From JALOOB01 sp964387985 (GTDB taxonomy: Bacteria; Chloroflexota; Anaerolineae; CG2-30-64-16), in the NCBI GenBank assembly GCA_964387985.1, contig CAYLZG010000006.1, positions 6,372-70,371 of the forward strand: 64,000 nt of DNA, in the 5' to 3' direction. The notes below the pieces were generated by a model that did no database searches, had not been told where the DNA came from, and worked only from the letters and a program-made list of their open reading frames with translations. Below are positions 56,251 through 64,000 of the stretch, one piece after another. The position numbers and the translations under genes were made by a program. Numbering within the stretch: the first letter of the stretch is position 1; the number at the start of each line of letters is the position of its first letter.

Positions 56251-57765
56251 CTACTCCTTAAGTGCTGCCTCCAACAGTTCACGCACGAGTGCCGGGTTGC
56301 CCTTGCCGCGTGTTTCGCGCATCACCTGCCCCAGCAGCCAGTTGAAGACGCTCTCTTTGCCTGACCGGTATTTTGCGACCTGATCCTCGTTGGCCGCTAT
56401 GACTTTTGCTACAATCTCTGCCAGCGCATCCGCGTCGCTCACCTGTGCCAGGCCCAGTTCCTGCATGACTTCGGCCGCAGAGCGGCCCGTCTCGAACATG
56501 ACGCCAAGCGCACGCTTGGCGCTATTCTGGTTGATGCGCCCTTCGTCGATCAGCGCGAGCAGATCTGCCAGTGCTGCTGGCGTCACGGAGACCGAAGCGA
56601 TATCGATTCCTCCGGCCTTCATCAGCCGGAAGAGCTCGCCCGTGACCCAATTGAACGCGCTTTTTGCAGCAGCCTGTGCAGAGGCCGCACGCGGCGGCCC
56701 CCCCTGTGTGTACTTCGCCTGAAGCTCGCCGGCCGCGGCTTCGTAGTACTCAGCCACCGGCCGTTCCTCGACCAGCAGAGCGGCTTCCTTTGGGTCCAGC
56801 CCCAGCTCAGCCACAAAGCGAGCGGCCTTGGCGTCAGGCAATTCGGGCAGGCTCGCGCGGAGCTCCTCCACCCATGTCCGGCTCACCTCCAGCGGCGGCA
56901 GATCCGGTTCGGGGAAGTACCGGTAGTCATCGGCCGATTCCTTGCTTCGCTGGAGCACCGTGCGCCCGGCCTCCTCATCCCAGCCCATGGTCACCTGAAC
57001 CACACGCTCTCCGTGTTCGAGCGCACCGATCTGCCTGCGCACCTCATATTCAAGGGCCAACTTCACCGACCGGAAGCTGTTCAGGTTTTTGACCTCCACC
57101 TTGGTCCCGTACGCAGACTGGCCTGGCGGCCGGACGCTGACATTGGCCTCGCAGCGCATCGCGCCCTTTTCCATGTCCGCTGTGCTGACGCCGAGATAGC
57201 GCAGGATCCGCTGTAGCTGGATCAGGTATGCATAGGCCTCGTCGGGCGAGCGCAGGTCGGGTTCGGTGACGATTTCGAGCAGCGGCACGCCCGCGCGGTT
57301 CAGATCGACGAGTGTCTGGACGCCCGCGGCCCCCATCAACCGGCCGCCTTCAGCTGCATGCACCAGCTTACCCGTATCCTCTTCGAGGTGCGCCCGGGTG
57401 ATCCCGATTCGTTTTGGCCCCTCGCCGGCATCGATCTCCAGCCAGCCATCTCTGCAGAAGGGCAGTTCATACTGGCTGATCTGGTAGCCCTTGGGCAGGT
57501 CTGCGTAGTGGTAGTTTTTGCGCGCGAAAACCGCATGCCCGGAGATGGTGCAATTGAGCGCCAGCCCCGCCAGGAGCGTCTTCTCCACCGCGGCGCGGTT
57601 GATCACCGGCAGCGCGCCCGGCAGAGCCATGCAGACCGGGCAGACGTGGGTGTTCGGCGTCGCGTCAGCGTAATCCGCCGAACATGCGCAGAACATCTTC
57701 GACGCAGTGAGCACCTGGGCGTGGACTTCCAGGCCAATGATCGTTTCGTACGCCATTTGTGACAT
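56251..57765 (-). CDS. gatB: Asp-tRNA(Asn)/Glu-tRNA(Gln) amidotransferase subunit B
   Basis: A 504-residue GatB that activates misacylated tRNA for amidation. It has YETIIGLEVHAQVLTASKMFC, VCPVCMALPGALPVIN, FARKNYHYADLPKGYQISQYELP, EEDTGKLVH, DLNRAGVPLLEIVTEPDLRSPDEA, MRCEANVSVRP, EVKNLNSFRSVKLALEYEV and a C-terminal YqeY-like tail. Zinc-site Cys are present in CSAD and VCPVC. ATG 57765 shares TGATG with the preceding aminotransferase stop. Confidence 0.97.
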   Translation of the reverse strand: MSQMAYETIIGLEVHAQVLTASKMFCACSADYADATPNTHVCPVCMALPGALPVINRAAVEKTLLAGLALNCTISGHAVFARKNYHYADLPKGYQISQYELPFCRDGWLEIDAGEGPKRIGITRAHLEEDTGKLVHAAEGGRLMGAAGVQTLVDLNRAGVPLLEIVTEPDLRSPDEAYAYLIQLQRILRYLGVSTADMEKGAMRCEANVSVRPPGQSAYGTKVEVKNLNSFRSVKLALEYEVRRQIGALEHGERVVQVTMGWDEEAGRTVLQRSKESADDYRYFPEPDLPPLEVSRTWVEELRASLPELPDAKAARFVAELGLDPKEAALLVEERPVAEYYEAAAGELQAKYTQGGPPRAASAQAAAKSAFNWVTGELFRLMKAGGIDIASVSVTPAALADLLALIDEGRINQNSAKRALGVMFETGRSAAEVMQELGLAQVSDADALAEIVAKVIAANEDQVAKYRSGKESVFNWLLGQVMRETRGKGNPALVRELLEAALKE

Positions 57766-58931
57766 CAACCGTGCCTTCTGACGAAGCGCCCCATCCGTTC
57801 CAGTGCCTCCTCGATCTGATCCTTGGCCGTGGCGTAGCACATGCGCACATAGCCTTCGCCGCCCAGGCCGAAGGCAGGCCCCGGGATGCAGGCGACCTTC
57901 TCTTCTTCGATCAGGGTCATCGCAAACTCATCGGAGCTCATCCCGCTGACGCGGATATCGGGGAACGCGTAGAATGCGCCGCGCGGCTCGAACGCGTTCA
58001 GGCCGATGGTCGCCAGGCCATCCACCAGGAGCCGGCGTCGGAGGTCGTAGCTCTCACGCATCGCATGCACGGCGTCCTCGGCGCGCGGGTCGGTGAGCGC
58101 GGTGATCGCAGCGACCTGCGCGGTCGTCGGCGCTGACATGATCGTGTATTGGTGGACTTTGCGCATGACCCCCAGGATATCGGCCGGGCCAAGAGCAAAG
58201 CCCAGGCGCCACCCGGTCATGGCATAGTCCTTCGAGAACCCGCCGATGATGATCGTCCGGTCGCGCATGCCGGGCAGGCTGCTGAACGTTGTGTGTTGGC
58301 CCGCATACATGAGCCGGTCGTAGATCTCATCGGAGATGACGATCAGGTCATGCCTGGCCGCCACGGCTGCGATCTCAGCCATGTATTCGTGATCCAGGAC
58401 AGCTCCCGTCGGGTTGTTGGGGTAGTTGATCAGGATCGCCTTCGTTTTCGGGGTCACTGCAGCTTCCAGCTGCGCGCCGGTCACCTGGAAGAGCGTCTCC
58501 ACGTGCGTGGCGATGGGGACCGGCGTGCCGCCCGCAAATACTACCTCGGCTTCGTAAGAGACAAAGCACGGCTCGGGGATCAGGACCTCGTCGCCGGGGT
58601 TTATGATGGCCATGAGGGCCAGGTACAGCGCCTCGGACCCACCGACGGTGACCAGTGTCTCCTGGTCGGGGTGGTATTCGACGCCGTACAATTGCGCCCA
58701 CTTCTTCGTGATGGCCTCGCGCAACTCGAAAATGCCCGAGTTGGACGTGTAGCGGGTTTCTCCGCGCGTCAACGAGTCCATGCCGGCCTTGCGGATTACG
58801 TCAGGGGTGACGAAGTCCGGCTCGCCGATGCCAAGGGAGATGACGTCCTGCATGGTGGCCGCGATATCGAAGAATTTGCGGATGCCGGACGGTGGCACCG
58901 CTGCCACCCGGCGGGAGATGCGATCTGACAT
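57765..58931 (-). CDS. Aminotransferase class I/II (aspartate-aminotransferase-like)
   Basis: A 388-residue PLP enzyme: DVISLGIGEPDF, YTSNSGIFELREAI, VTVGGSEALYLALMAIINPGDEVLIPEPCFVSY, INYPNNPTGAVLD, ISDEIYDRLMY, FSKDYAMTGWRLGF (PLP Lys, about residue 235) and YVRMCYATAKDQIEEALERM. The family includes aspartate and aromatic aminotransferases. Its location inside the gat operon, coupled to gatB, suggests supply of aspartate or glutamate. Exact specificity is not shown. Confidence 0.9.
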   Translation of the reverse strand: MSDRISRRVAAVPPSGIRKFFDIAATMQDVISLGIGEPDFVTPDVIRKAGMDSLTRGETRYTSNSGIFELREAITKKWAQLYGVEYHPDQETLVTVGGSEALYLALMAIINPGDEVLIPEPCFVSYEAEVVFAGGTPVPIATHVETLFQVTGAQLEAAVTPKTKAILINYPNNPTGAVLDHEYMAEIAAVAARHDLIVISDEIYDRLMYAGQHTTFSSLPGMRDRTIIIGGFSKDYAMTGWRLGFALGPADILGVMRKVHQYTIMSAPTTAQVAAITALTDPRAEDAVHAMRESYDLRRRLLVDGLATIGLNAFEPRGAFYAFPDIRVSGMSSDEFAMTLIEEEKVACIPGPAFGLGGEGYVRMCYATAKDQIEEALERMGRFVRRHG

Positions 58932-58947
58932 GAGAGAGATAACCTCC

Positions 58948-60345
58948 TTATCCGGTTTGCGTAGGCGAGTAAATCATCTGTCCTTCACTATCGTTCACCA
59001 CTTCCACAACGCCGCGGCACAACACCCCGCGGCCGAACCTGACATCCCCCTGGACCGTCAGACGCTCGCAGTTGACGAGCGAGGGCGGGCCGTAGGGGAA
59101 GCGGGACTCCATCTGGTCGATCAGCTTGTAGAACCGCGGGTCCAGGTCGATTACCGGCACGCCAAGCCGGCGCCGCGGGCTGAGGACGACCTGCCAGTCG
59201 TCGGTCAGCATGTATGCGTCCGAGCGCACGCCGAGCAGATCGTTGCAGGTCTTGACGGGGGCAAAGCGGGAGCGGGGCACGCGCAGCGCGCCCGCACGGT
59301 CGAAGACCGATATGGCCGAGCCCATGGCGCTCTCGAGCTGGTAGACCTTGGGCGATGAGGGATCGCGCGGGTCGATCGTCTTGCTGTTGCGGATCATGGG
59401 CAGACGCAGCACGCCGCCCCGGGATTCCAGTAGCTGCCGCAGCGCCGGCAGGCGGATCCACAGGGTGTTTGTGTTGAAGTACCGGTGCCGGCGGACATCC
59501 TGGAAGGCCTCGACATCGCCGGCAGGGCACTGCGCCGACTCCCGCAGCAGCAGCTGGCCATCGCTCTTTCGCTGTGCCAGATGGCCACCCTTGCGGTCTG
59601 CTTCCGTACGGTCGGCCACCTCCATGAGGAATGTGAGCCCCTTATCGACGAAGTAGCCAAGCACCAGGGGATCAAGTTCTGCGCCGAGGTTGTCGGCATT
59701 GGAAACGAAGGCTACTTCATAGCCGGAGTCGAGCAGTGTATCGAGCATGCCGCTGGTGAGGAGCGCGGTGTAGATGTCGCCGTGACCGGGCGGGCACCAC
59801 TCCAGCTGGGGATCCTGGGGCCAGATCGCCGGCGCCCATCCGTTCTGGAGCACCTTGGGCACCTTGTGCTGAGCGAAGTCCAGGGGGATGCGTCCGTGGA
59901 GATCAGGGTACTTCTCGAGGACCTGGAGCGAATCAGCTCTCGTGTTGAAACTGTTCATCAGCACGAGCGGCACACCCACGTGCCGCGCCTGGCGCGCGAT
60001 GATGTCCAGGAAGGTCAGGCCGTCACGAACGACCAGCAATGACTTGGCCTTTTCCAGGCCCATGCTGGTGCCCAGCCCACCGTTGAGCTTGAGCAAGACC
60101 GCCTTGCCCAAGGCCTGCCGGCCCACATCGGCCAGTTCGGCGGGCAACTGCTCCATATCGGGCAGCGCCTCGACCGGCGCAATGACGCTCTCGGCGATCA
60201 GGCCGGTCTGCCCCCGTACGAGCTCCATGTAGTAGTGCTCGAAGGTGCGTATGGCGATCTCAGGCAGCCCTTCCGCGCGCATCCGTTCCGCAAACGGTCC
60301 GAAGTCAGTAGTGATACCGCTCATCTCCCTCTGGTCCATCGTCAT
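58948..60345 (-). CDS. UTP-glucose-1-phosphate uridylyltransferase (eukaryote-like UDPGP family)
   Basis: A 465-residue nucleotidyltransferase with the UDPGP-family motif VLLKLNGGLGTSMGLEKAKSLLVVRDGLTFLDII, VLMNSFNTRADS, QNGWAPAIWPQDPQLEWCPPGHGDIY, VAFVSNADNLGAELD, YFNTNTLWIRL and FAPVKTCNDLLGVRSDAY. This is the eukaryote-type UGPase, not bacterial GalU. It makes UDP-glucose for polysaccharide or glycolipid synthesis. The start overlaps the gatA stop as ATGA. An in-frame ATG two codons later is an alternative. Confidence 0.92.
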   Translation of the reverse strand: MTMDQREMSGITTDFGPFAERMRAEGLPEIAIRTFEHYYMELVRGQTGLIAESVIAPVEALPDMEQLPAELADVGRQALGKAVLLKLNGGLGTSMGLEKAKSLLVVRDGLTFLDIIARQARHVGVPLVLMNSFNTRADSLQVLEKYPDLHGRIPLDFAQHKVPKVLQNGWAPAIWPQDPQLEWCPPGHGDIYTALLTSGMLDTLLDSGYEVAFVSNADNLGAELDPLVLGYFVDKGLTFLMEVADRTEADRKGGHLAQRKSDGQLLLRESAQCPAGDVEAFQDVRRHRYFNTNTLWIRLPALRQLLESRGGVLRLPMIRNSKTIDPRDPSSPKVYQLESAMGSAISVFDRAGALRVPRSRFAPVKTCNDLLGVRSDAYMLTDDWQVVLSPRRRLGVPVIDLDPRFYKLIDQMESRFPYGPPSLVNCERLTVQGDVRFGRGVLCRGVVEVVNDSEGQMIYSPTQTG

Positions 60346-61850
60346 TCTTCACACTTGACGTCCGGCGAGAGCCGGCGCCAGTCGGTCGCCTGTTCATAGG
60401 CGTATGCGGTCGAAAGCAACCGTTCCTCTTCGAACGCGCCTGCGATGAGCTGGAGGCCGATGGGCAGGTTTGCAGCGTCAAGCCCGCACGGTATCGAAAT
60501 GCCGCAGATGCCAGCCAGGTTCAGCGATAGTGTGAAGATGTCGGCCAGGTACATGCTCAGCGGATCTGCCACGCGTTCGCCGATGGGGAAGGCCGTGGTC
60601 GGGCTGGTGGGGCAGGCAATGACATCGACATCCTGCAGCGCGGCATCGAAGTCCGCCTTGATCAGCGTGCGAACCTGCTGCGCCTTGAGATAGTAGGCAT
60701 CATAGTATCCGGCGCTCAGGGCGTACGCGCCCAGCATGATGCGCCGCTTGACCTCTGGGCCGAAGCCTTCGCCGCGCGTTCGGCGGTAGGTTTCCCACAG
60801 CGAGTCAGCCGGCGCGGCGCGTCCGTAACGGATGCCGTCGAAGCGCGCCAGGTTGGCCGAGGCCTCGGCTGGGGCAAGCAGGTAGTACACCGGCAGCGCT
60901 AGCTCGGTGTGGGGGAGCGAGATCGCGCGCACATCCGCGCCCAGATCGGCCAGCACCTCGATCGCCTTGCGCACTGCCGCCTCGACCTCCGCCTGCATGC
61001 CGGGGACGAAATACTCCCTGGGCACGCCCACGCGCAAGCCCGACAGGGGCCGGGACGATCCATTGCCCGCCGCGGCCAACGCGCTCGCATAGTCGGGTAC
61101 GGGTGCATCGACGCTGGTGCTATCCAGCGAATCGTGACCGGCAATCGCAGACAGCAAGAGGGCTGCGTCGGTCACGTCCTTGGTCAGCGGGCCGATCTGG
61201 TCCAGCGAGGACGCATATGCCACCAGTCCGTACCGGCTCACGCGGCCGTAGGTGGGTTTGAGCCCGACGATGCCGCAGAGGCTGGCCGGCTGGCGGACGC
61301 TGCCGCCGGTGTCGCTGCCCAGCGCAGCGAGGCACATGTGGGCTGCAACCGCCGCTGCACTGCCACCACTCGATCCGCCCGGCACGCGCGACAGGTCCCA
61401 GGGATTGCGCGTCGTGAAATACGCGGAGTTCTCCGTGGAGGACCCCATGGCGAATTCGTCCGTGTTGGTCTTTCCCAGGATGGCTGCACCGGCGCCGGCC
61501 AGCCGGGTGATTGCGGTGGCCTCGTAGGGCGGCAGGTAGCCTTCGAGGATGCGCGAGCCGCATGTGAGAGGCACGCCCTCGACGGTGATGATGTCCTTGA
61601 TGGCCAGCGGGATGCCGAGAAGCGGCGAGAGCGAGTCGAGCGTCCCCTCACGCCGGGCCGCTGCCAGCGTCGTATCTGCCTGGGCAGCCGCTTCGAGCGC
61701 TAGCTCCGGCGTGAGCGCAAGATAGGCCTTGACCGTGTTGTCCAGGGCGTAGATCCGCTCCAGGACGCCTTGCACCAGCGCAGTCGCGCTGATCTTCCCG
61801 GATCGCAACAAGGCGGCGGCTTCGTGGACGGTGAGGGTGTGTAGGGTCAT
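60342..61850 (-). CDS. gatA: Asp-tRNA(Asn)/Glu-tRNA(Gln) amidotransferase subunit A
   Basis: A 502-residue amidase-signature protein that releases ammonia from glutamine for the GatB site. The Ser-cisSer-Lys triad lies in PLAIKDI (Lys85) and VPGGSSGGSAAAVAA with GSDTGGSVRQPASLCG. Further LKPTYGRVSRYGLVAYASSLDQIGP and SPTTAFPIGE. MTLHTLTVHEAAALL (61850) is the start: the family N-terminus begins there, 7 nt after the gatC stop; the open frame extends upstream into gatC. Confidence 0.97.
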   Translation of the reverse strand: MTLHTLTVHEAAALLRSGKISATALVQGVLERIYALDNTVKAYLALTPELALEAAAQADTTLAAARREGTLDSLSPLLGIPLAIKDIITVEGVPLTCGSRILEGYLPPYEATAITRLAGAGAAILGKTNTDEFAMGSSTENSAYFTTRNPWDLSRVPGGSSGGSAAAVAAHMCLAALGSDTGGSVRQPASLCGIVGLKPTYGRVSRYGLVAYASSLDQIGPLTKDVTDAALLLSAIAGHDSLDSTSVDAPVPDYASALAAAGNGSSRPLSGLRVGVPREYFVPGMQAEVEAAVRKAIEVLADLGADVRAISLPHTELALPVYYLLAPAEASANLARFDGIRYGRAAPADSLWETYRRTRGEGFGPEVKRRIMLGAYALSAGYYDAYYLKAQQVRTLIKADFDAALQDVDVIACPTSPTTAFPIGERVADPLSMYLADIFTLSLNLAGICGISIPCGLDAANLPIGLQLIAGAFEEERLLSTAYAYEQATDWRRLSPDVKCEE

Positions 61851-61857
61851 GGGCAGA

Positions 61858-62151
61858 TCAGGTCTGTTGCAGGATTGCGGCCACGGCGAAGAAACCGTCG
61901 CGAGCATCCGGCGCGTTGGCCAGCACGTCCTCCTGGCTGAGGGACGGCCGCGCGGCGTCGTCGCGCATCACGTTACGGAGCGGCAGCACCGTAGCCGTGG
62001 GCGGGATCGCGGACGTATCGACGCCCTGCAGCACTGCGGCATAATCCAGGATTGCAGAGAGTTGTCCGCGAAACAAGGCTTTTTCCTCATCGGTCAGGCC
62101 CAGCCGCGCAAGCTCGGCGACGTGTTCGACTTCGTCAAGGGAAAGGGGCAT
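61858..62151 (-). CDS. gatC: Asp-tRNA(Asn)/Glu-tRNA(Gln) amidotransferase subunit C
   Basis: A 97-residue GatC that stabilises GatA-GatB. It has SLDEVEHVAELARLGLTDEEKALFRGQLSAILDYAAVLQGVDTSAIPPTAT and LRNVMRDDAARPSLSQEDVLANAPDARDGFFAVAAIL, the full GatC pattern. First gene of the operon gatC-gatA-UGPase-aminotransferase-gatB-DUF1992. Confidence 0.96.
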   Translation of the reverse strand: MPLSLDEVEHVAELARLGLTDEEKALFRGQLSAILDYAAVLQGVDTSAIPPTATVLPLRNVMRDDAARPSLSQEDVLANAPDARDGFFAVAAILQQT

Positions 62152-62210
62152 GAGATCGCTCGCAATGGGAAAATGGCGCGCTGCGACCGGCGGCCGTACA
62201 CGCAGGGCGC

Positions 62211-62219
62211 ATTATAGCA
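62211..62219 (-). promoter_or_regulatory. Extended -10 promoter of the gat operon
   Basis: Minus strand TGC-TATAAT (62219-62211), a perfect -10 with TGn extension, 59 nt before the gatC ATG. The -35 region is poor. Confidence 0.65.
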
Positions 62220-62248
62220 CCGGGGAAGATGAGCCCATAATGACAGAA

Positions 62249-62291
62249 TCCCGCGTTCCCCTGATCCATGTGGATCGAGAGAAACGCGGGA
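62249..62291. repeat. Two-level stem-loop between gatC and the secreted repeat protein
   Basis: Outer arms TCCCGCGTT/AACGCGGGA (62249-62257 with 62283-62291), inner arms GATCCA/TGGATC around TG (62263-62276). It could end the minus-strand transcript from 62418 or form a structured leader; no T-tract is present. The rest of the 266-bp gap shows nothing else. Confidence 0.5.
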
Positions 62292-62417
62292 GTTGAGGGT
62301 CCGCCGCTACAAGGTGCTGGCACGCCGGAGGGATTGCAGTGCAGGCTATGGTGCCGGTGTCAGGTGATTAAGGGACGATGCGGCAGCCTGGCTTGAAGCG
62401 GCCGACGACCTTCCCTC

Positions 62418-62729
62418 TCATCGACACGGGCTGTAAACCATCACGCCTGTGGTGTTGTACTTCGCCCCGTATCCGAGCTTCACGTTGGTCTTGTTGCCGC
62501 ACCCCATGACGCCCACCAGGGTCATGTTGAACTTGGTTCTGGGCGCGATGTAGAGATTGGTGGAATTGCCAGCTCCTTGCACCATGACCTGGCTGTAGTT
62601 GTTGCGGCCGTAAACGGTCACATTCGTCGCATTGCCCTTGGGTGGAGGGGGCTTCCAGGCAAGGGCAGCGGGAGCCATCATGGTCAACACGATGATGGCG
62701 ACCATGCTGATCAGAAGCAACTTCTTCAT
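62418..62729 (-). CDS. Small secreted Asn/Gly-rich repeat protein, probable beta-solenoid
   Basis: A 103-residue exported protein, not recognised by name. Signal peptide residues 1-24 (cut after APAALA), then WKPPPPKG. The rest is short beta-strand-like units of about 11-13 residues with Asn-x-Ser/Thr and alternating Val: GNATNVTVYG, NYSQVMVQG, GNSTNLYIA, FNMTLVGVMG, GNKTNVKLGYG, YNTTGVMVY. The mature part has two Cys (CGN and SPCR). The pattern recalls curlin or other small beta-helical surface proteins, but the exact curlin consensus is absent. A good ribosome site (GGAGAG) precedes ATG. Confidence 0.75.
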   Translation of the reverse strand: MKKLLLISMVAIIVLTMMAPAALAWKPPPPKGNATNVTVYGRNNYSQVMVQGAGNSTNLYIAPRTKFNMTLVGVMGCGNKTNVKLGYGAKYNTTGVMVYSPCR

Positions 62730-62882
62730 GGTTCTCTCCTTTAGTGTGCAGTGTCGTGTATCGTCCCTGTCACCTAACGGAGATGACGAAGAAGCGGTTC
62801 AAATGTAACGGCAAATCCCAATTTTTATGACGTAGTGTCAAAATACATGCATAATAAAGTGGCTACTTTGGTGTCATCTTTC

Positions 62883-63521
62883 TCAGGGCGCCGGAATCAC
62901 GAGCTTTTGACCCACCCAGATCAGGTTCATATTGGCGATGTGGTTCGCCTTTGCGATCGCAGCCGTGGTCACCCCGTACTTCGCCGCGATCTTCGAGAGC
63001 GTCTCGCCAGAGCTCACCGTATGGATCTTTGCGACCGGCTCGTCGCACACGCACGGGGCCGGCTCGACCGGCGCAGACACCTCGATCTCCACTTCGCCGT
63101 TGGGCGAGCTCACCAGCACGCGCACATCCACCCGGCTCTCGCCGACGACCACCGATACAAGGATGGTGACGCGCTCCCCTTCCTCCTCTGGCTCCTCACC
63201 GCCGCGCTGCGCGGGCGGGATGATCTGGACGCGGAACGGAACCGTGCGTGATGTAAGCTGGGGCACGGGCACCTGCCAGGCGCCATCCTGGCCTGCCACG
63301 GCCTCACCGATCAGTGTCTCGCCCTGGTAGACGCGCACCGCGTCGCCAGGCCGCGCCGTGCCGCTGACCTTCGCCGCCGTCGTCTGCGATGACTGGGTTG
63401 TCTGAGGCGAACGCTCCGGGAGCTGCGATGTATCGGCTGTCGCCAGCTTCAGCCCGCCGAGGGCGAGCACCAGGACCAGGCCCGCGACGATGATCCAGTG
63501 AGTGCTTTTTAAGTGCAACAT
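62883..63521 (-). CDS. Membrane-anchored LysM-domain protein
   Basis: A 212-residue protein. An N-terminal hydrophobic segment (residues 8-27, WIIVAGLVLVLALGGLKLA) anchors it or is a signal peptide. Then a Ser/Thr/Gln linker, a bacterial Ig-like or carbohydrate-adhesion-like module (VSGTARPGDAVRVYQGETLIGEAVAGQDGAWQVPVP) and a C-terminal LysM: HTVSSGETLSKIAAKYGVTTAAIAKANHIANMNLIWVGQKLVIP. LysM binds peptidoglycan-type glycans. MLHLKSTHW (63521) is the start, preceded by GGAGAGG; the frame is open upstream. Confidence 0.88.
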   Translation of the reverse strand: MLHLKSTHWIIVAGLVLVLALGGLKLATADTSQLPERSPQTTQSSQTTAAKVSGTARPGDAVRVYQGETLIGEAVAGQDGAWQVPVPQLTSRTVPFRVQIIPPAQRGGEEPEEEGERVTILVSVVVGESRVDVRVLVSSPNGEVEIEVSAPVEPAPCVCDEPVAKIHTVSSGETLSKIAAKYGVTTAAIAKANHIANMNLIWVGQKLVIPAP

Positions 63522-63565
63522 TGTTCCTCTCCTTCCAACAATGGTCATAGTCTTCAATGTCGCCA

Positions 63566-63594
63566 ATTATATAGTATATCATTTCGCGTGTCAA
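63566..63594 (-). promoter_or_regulatory. Consensus promoter of the LysM gene
   Basis: Minus strand TTGACA (63594-63589), exact 17-nt spacer, TATAAT (63571-63566): full match to both consensus hexamers. Confidence 0.85.
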
Positions 63595-63602
63595 CAGTTC
63601 TG

Positions 63603-63611
63603 TGCTATACT
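63603..63611 (+). promoter_or_regulatory. Extended -10 promoter of the M1-like peptidase gene
   Basis: TGC-TATACT (63603-63611), 36 nt before the ATG at 63648. Its upstream part overlaps the divergent LysM promoter. The ribosome site CGGAGG lies 4 nt before the ATG. Confidence 0.6.
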
Positions 63612-63647
63612 CGGCCAAAAGTTGTTGCTGCATTTTCCGGAGGTATT

Positions 63648-64000
63648 ATGGGGGAGGCTCGTCGCCGGCTTCCGCTGCCCCGTCTGGTTGCCCTAAGGTG
63701 GCGCTGGTTGGCGCTGATCTTCCTGGTCGCCGCTGTCCTGGTTGCCCTGCTGTATGCCAGCCGCACTCTCTTCAAGGCTGAACCCGACCGGCTGGCCGAG
63801 TTTCCCCAATCGTGGCATGAGGGCTACACCGTCCCGGCCGACCAACTGAAGGCGTTGCCCTTCTACAGCATCACCGCGCAGATCGACCCCGCCGCGCGCG
63901 CCTATACCGGTACGCTCGATCTCGATTTCACCGTCTCATCCACGCTGCCGATGCAAGATCTCTTCTTTCGGACCTATCCGAACCTGCAGTTTTTCGGCGG
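63648..64000 (+). CDS. Membrane-anchored M1-family aminopeptidase-like protein, N-terminal part (cut by window edge)
   Basis: The first 117 codons of a gene that leaves the window. A basic start (MGEARRRLPLPRLVALRWRW), one membrane helix (LALIFLVAAVLVALLYA, about residues 21-37), then LPFYSITAQIDPAARAYTGTLDLDFTVSSTLPMQDLFFRTYPNLQFFG. The last part resembles the opening beta-sandwich of M1 (gluzincin) peptidases: Y-x-I-x-x-x-x-D...G...v...frtyPN. The catalytic HExxH would be beyond the window. Moderately sure. Confidence 0.6.
   Translation, partial: MGEARRRLPLPRLVALRWRWLALIFLVAAVLVALLYASRTLFKAEPDRLAEFPQSWHEGYTVPADQLKALPFYSITAQIDPAARAYTGTLDLDFTVSSTLPMQDLFFRTYPNLQFFG

Overview
The window looks like a scaffold from a GC-rich, probably anaerobic or facultative heterotroph. 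It is most likely a Chloroflexota (Anaerolineae-like) bacterium known from a metagenome. The evidence is the high GC, lipoproteins with long Pro/Ala-rich linkers after the lipobox cysteine, many oligotroph-style ABC importers, a one-piece pyruvate:ferredoxin oxidoreductase, a GatCAB amidotransferase and two 10-N scaffold gaps (19763-19772 and 24794-24803). The taxonomic call is an inference from style; there is no rRNA gene. I found no tRNA, rRNA, CRISPR, IS element or phage gene.

Layout. 1-5269 (minus): a BMP-type nucleoside/simple-sugar ABC operon (two permeases, lipoprotein, ATPase) ending in a GntR-family regulator cut by the window edge. 5416-9963 (minus): a DHODH-like flavoprotein and NifJ. 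10310-15247 (plus): the giant helicase Lhr. 15313-20333 (minus): a second BMP-type ABC operon, divergent from adenine deaminase (20544-22256, plus), suggesting purine salvage. 22354-30646 (minus): a seven-gene operon with an RbsABC-like sugar importer, two UroD-fold proteins, a protein of unknown function and a TIM-barrel isomerase. 31060-42392 (minus): an eleven-gene operon read from one promoter that carries a near-complete Thermotoga-type oxidative inositol pathway (IolG, IolM, IolN, IolO), an extra zinc dehydrogenase, a metallo-beta-lactamase-fold enzyme, a PotABCD/Fe-type ABC importer and a LacI-family regulator. The regulator is the first gene and a 36-bp perfect palindrome sits on the promoter. 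42529-46123 (minus): sirtuin, dihydropyrimidinase-like amidohydrolase and GlcD-like oxidase.

46199-49150 holds a small Cys protein, an OmpR/PhoB-family response regulator, a histidine kinase without a sensor domain, a small unknown protein and Rnk. Three promoters here share one architecture: four 7-mers resembling the Pho-box repeat at exact 11-bp period, then exactly 10 bp, then a -10 hexamer. 49207-56248 contains housekeeping and stress genes: an Fe-S aldo/keto reductase, a frameshifted NUDIX gene, an ABC-F ATPase with a two-uORF leader containing a terminator, an HD phosphohydrolase, DUF554, a P-loop kinase, a HAD hydrolase and DUF1992. 56251-62151 (minus) is a gatCAB operon with UDP-glucose pyrophosphorylase and an aspartate-type aminotransferase inserted. 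62418-64000 has a small secreted Asn-rich repeat protein, a LysM protein and the start of an M1-like peptidase.

The strongest leads are the repeated 4 x 11-bp operators around the two-component system, the ABC-F leader, and the inositol operon with its non-canonical transporter and single operator. All functional assignments come from reading motifs and remembered family sequences; no database search was run.
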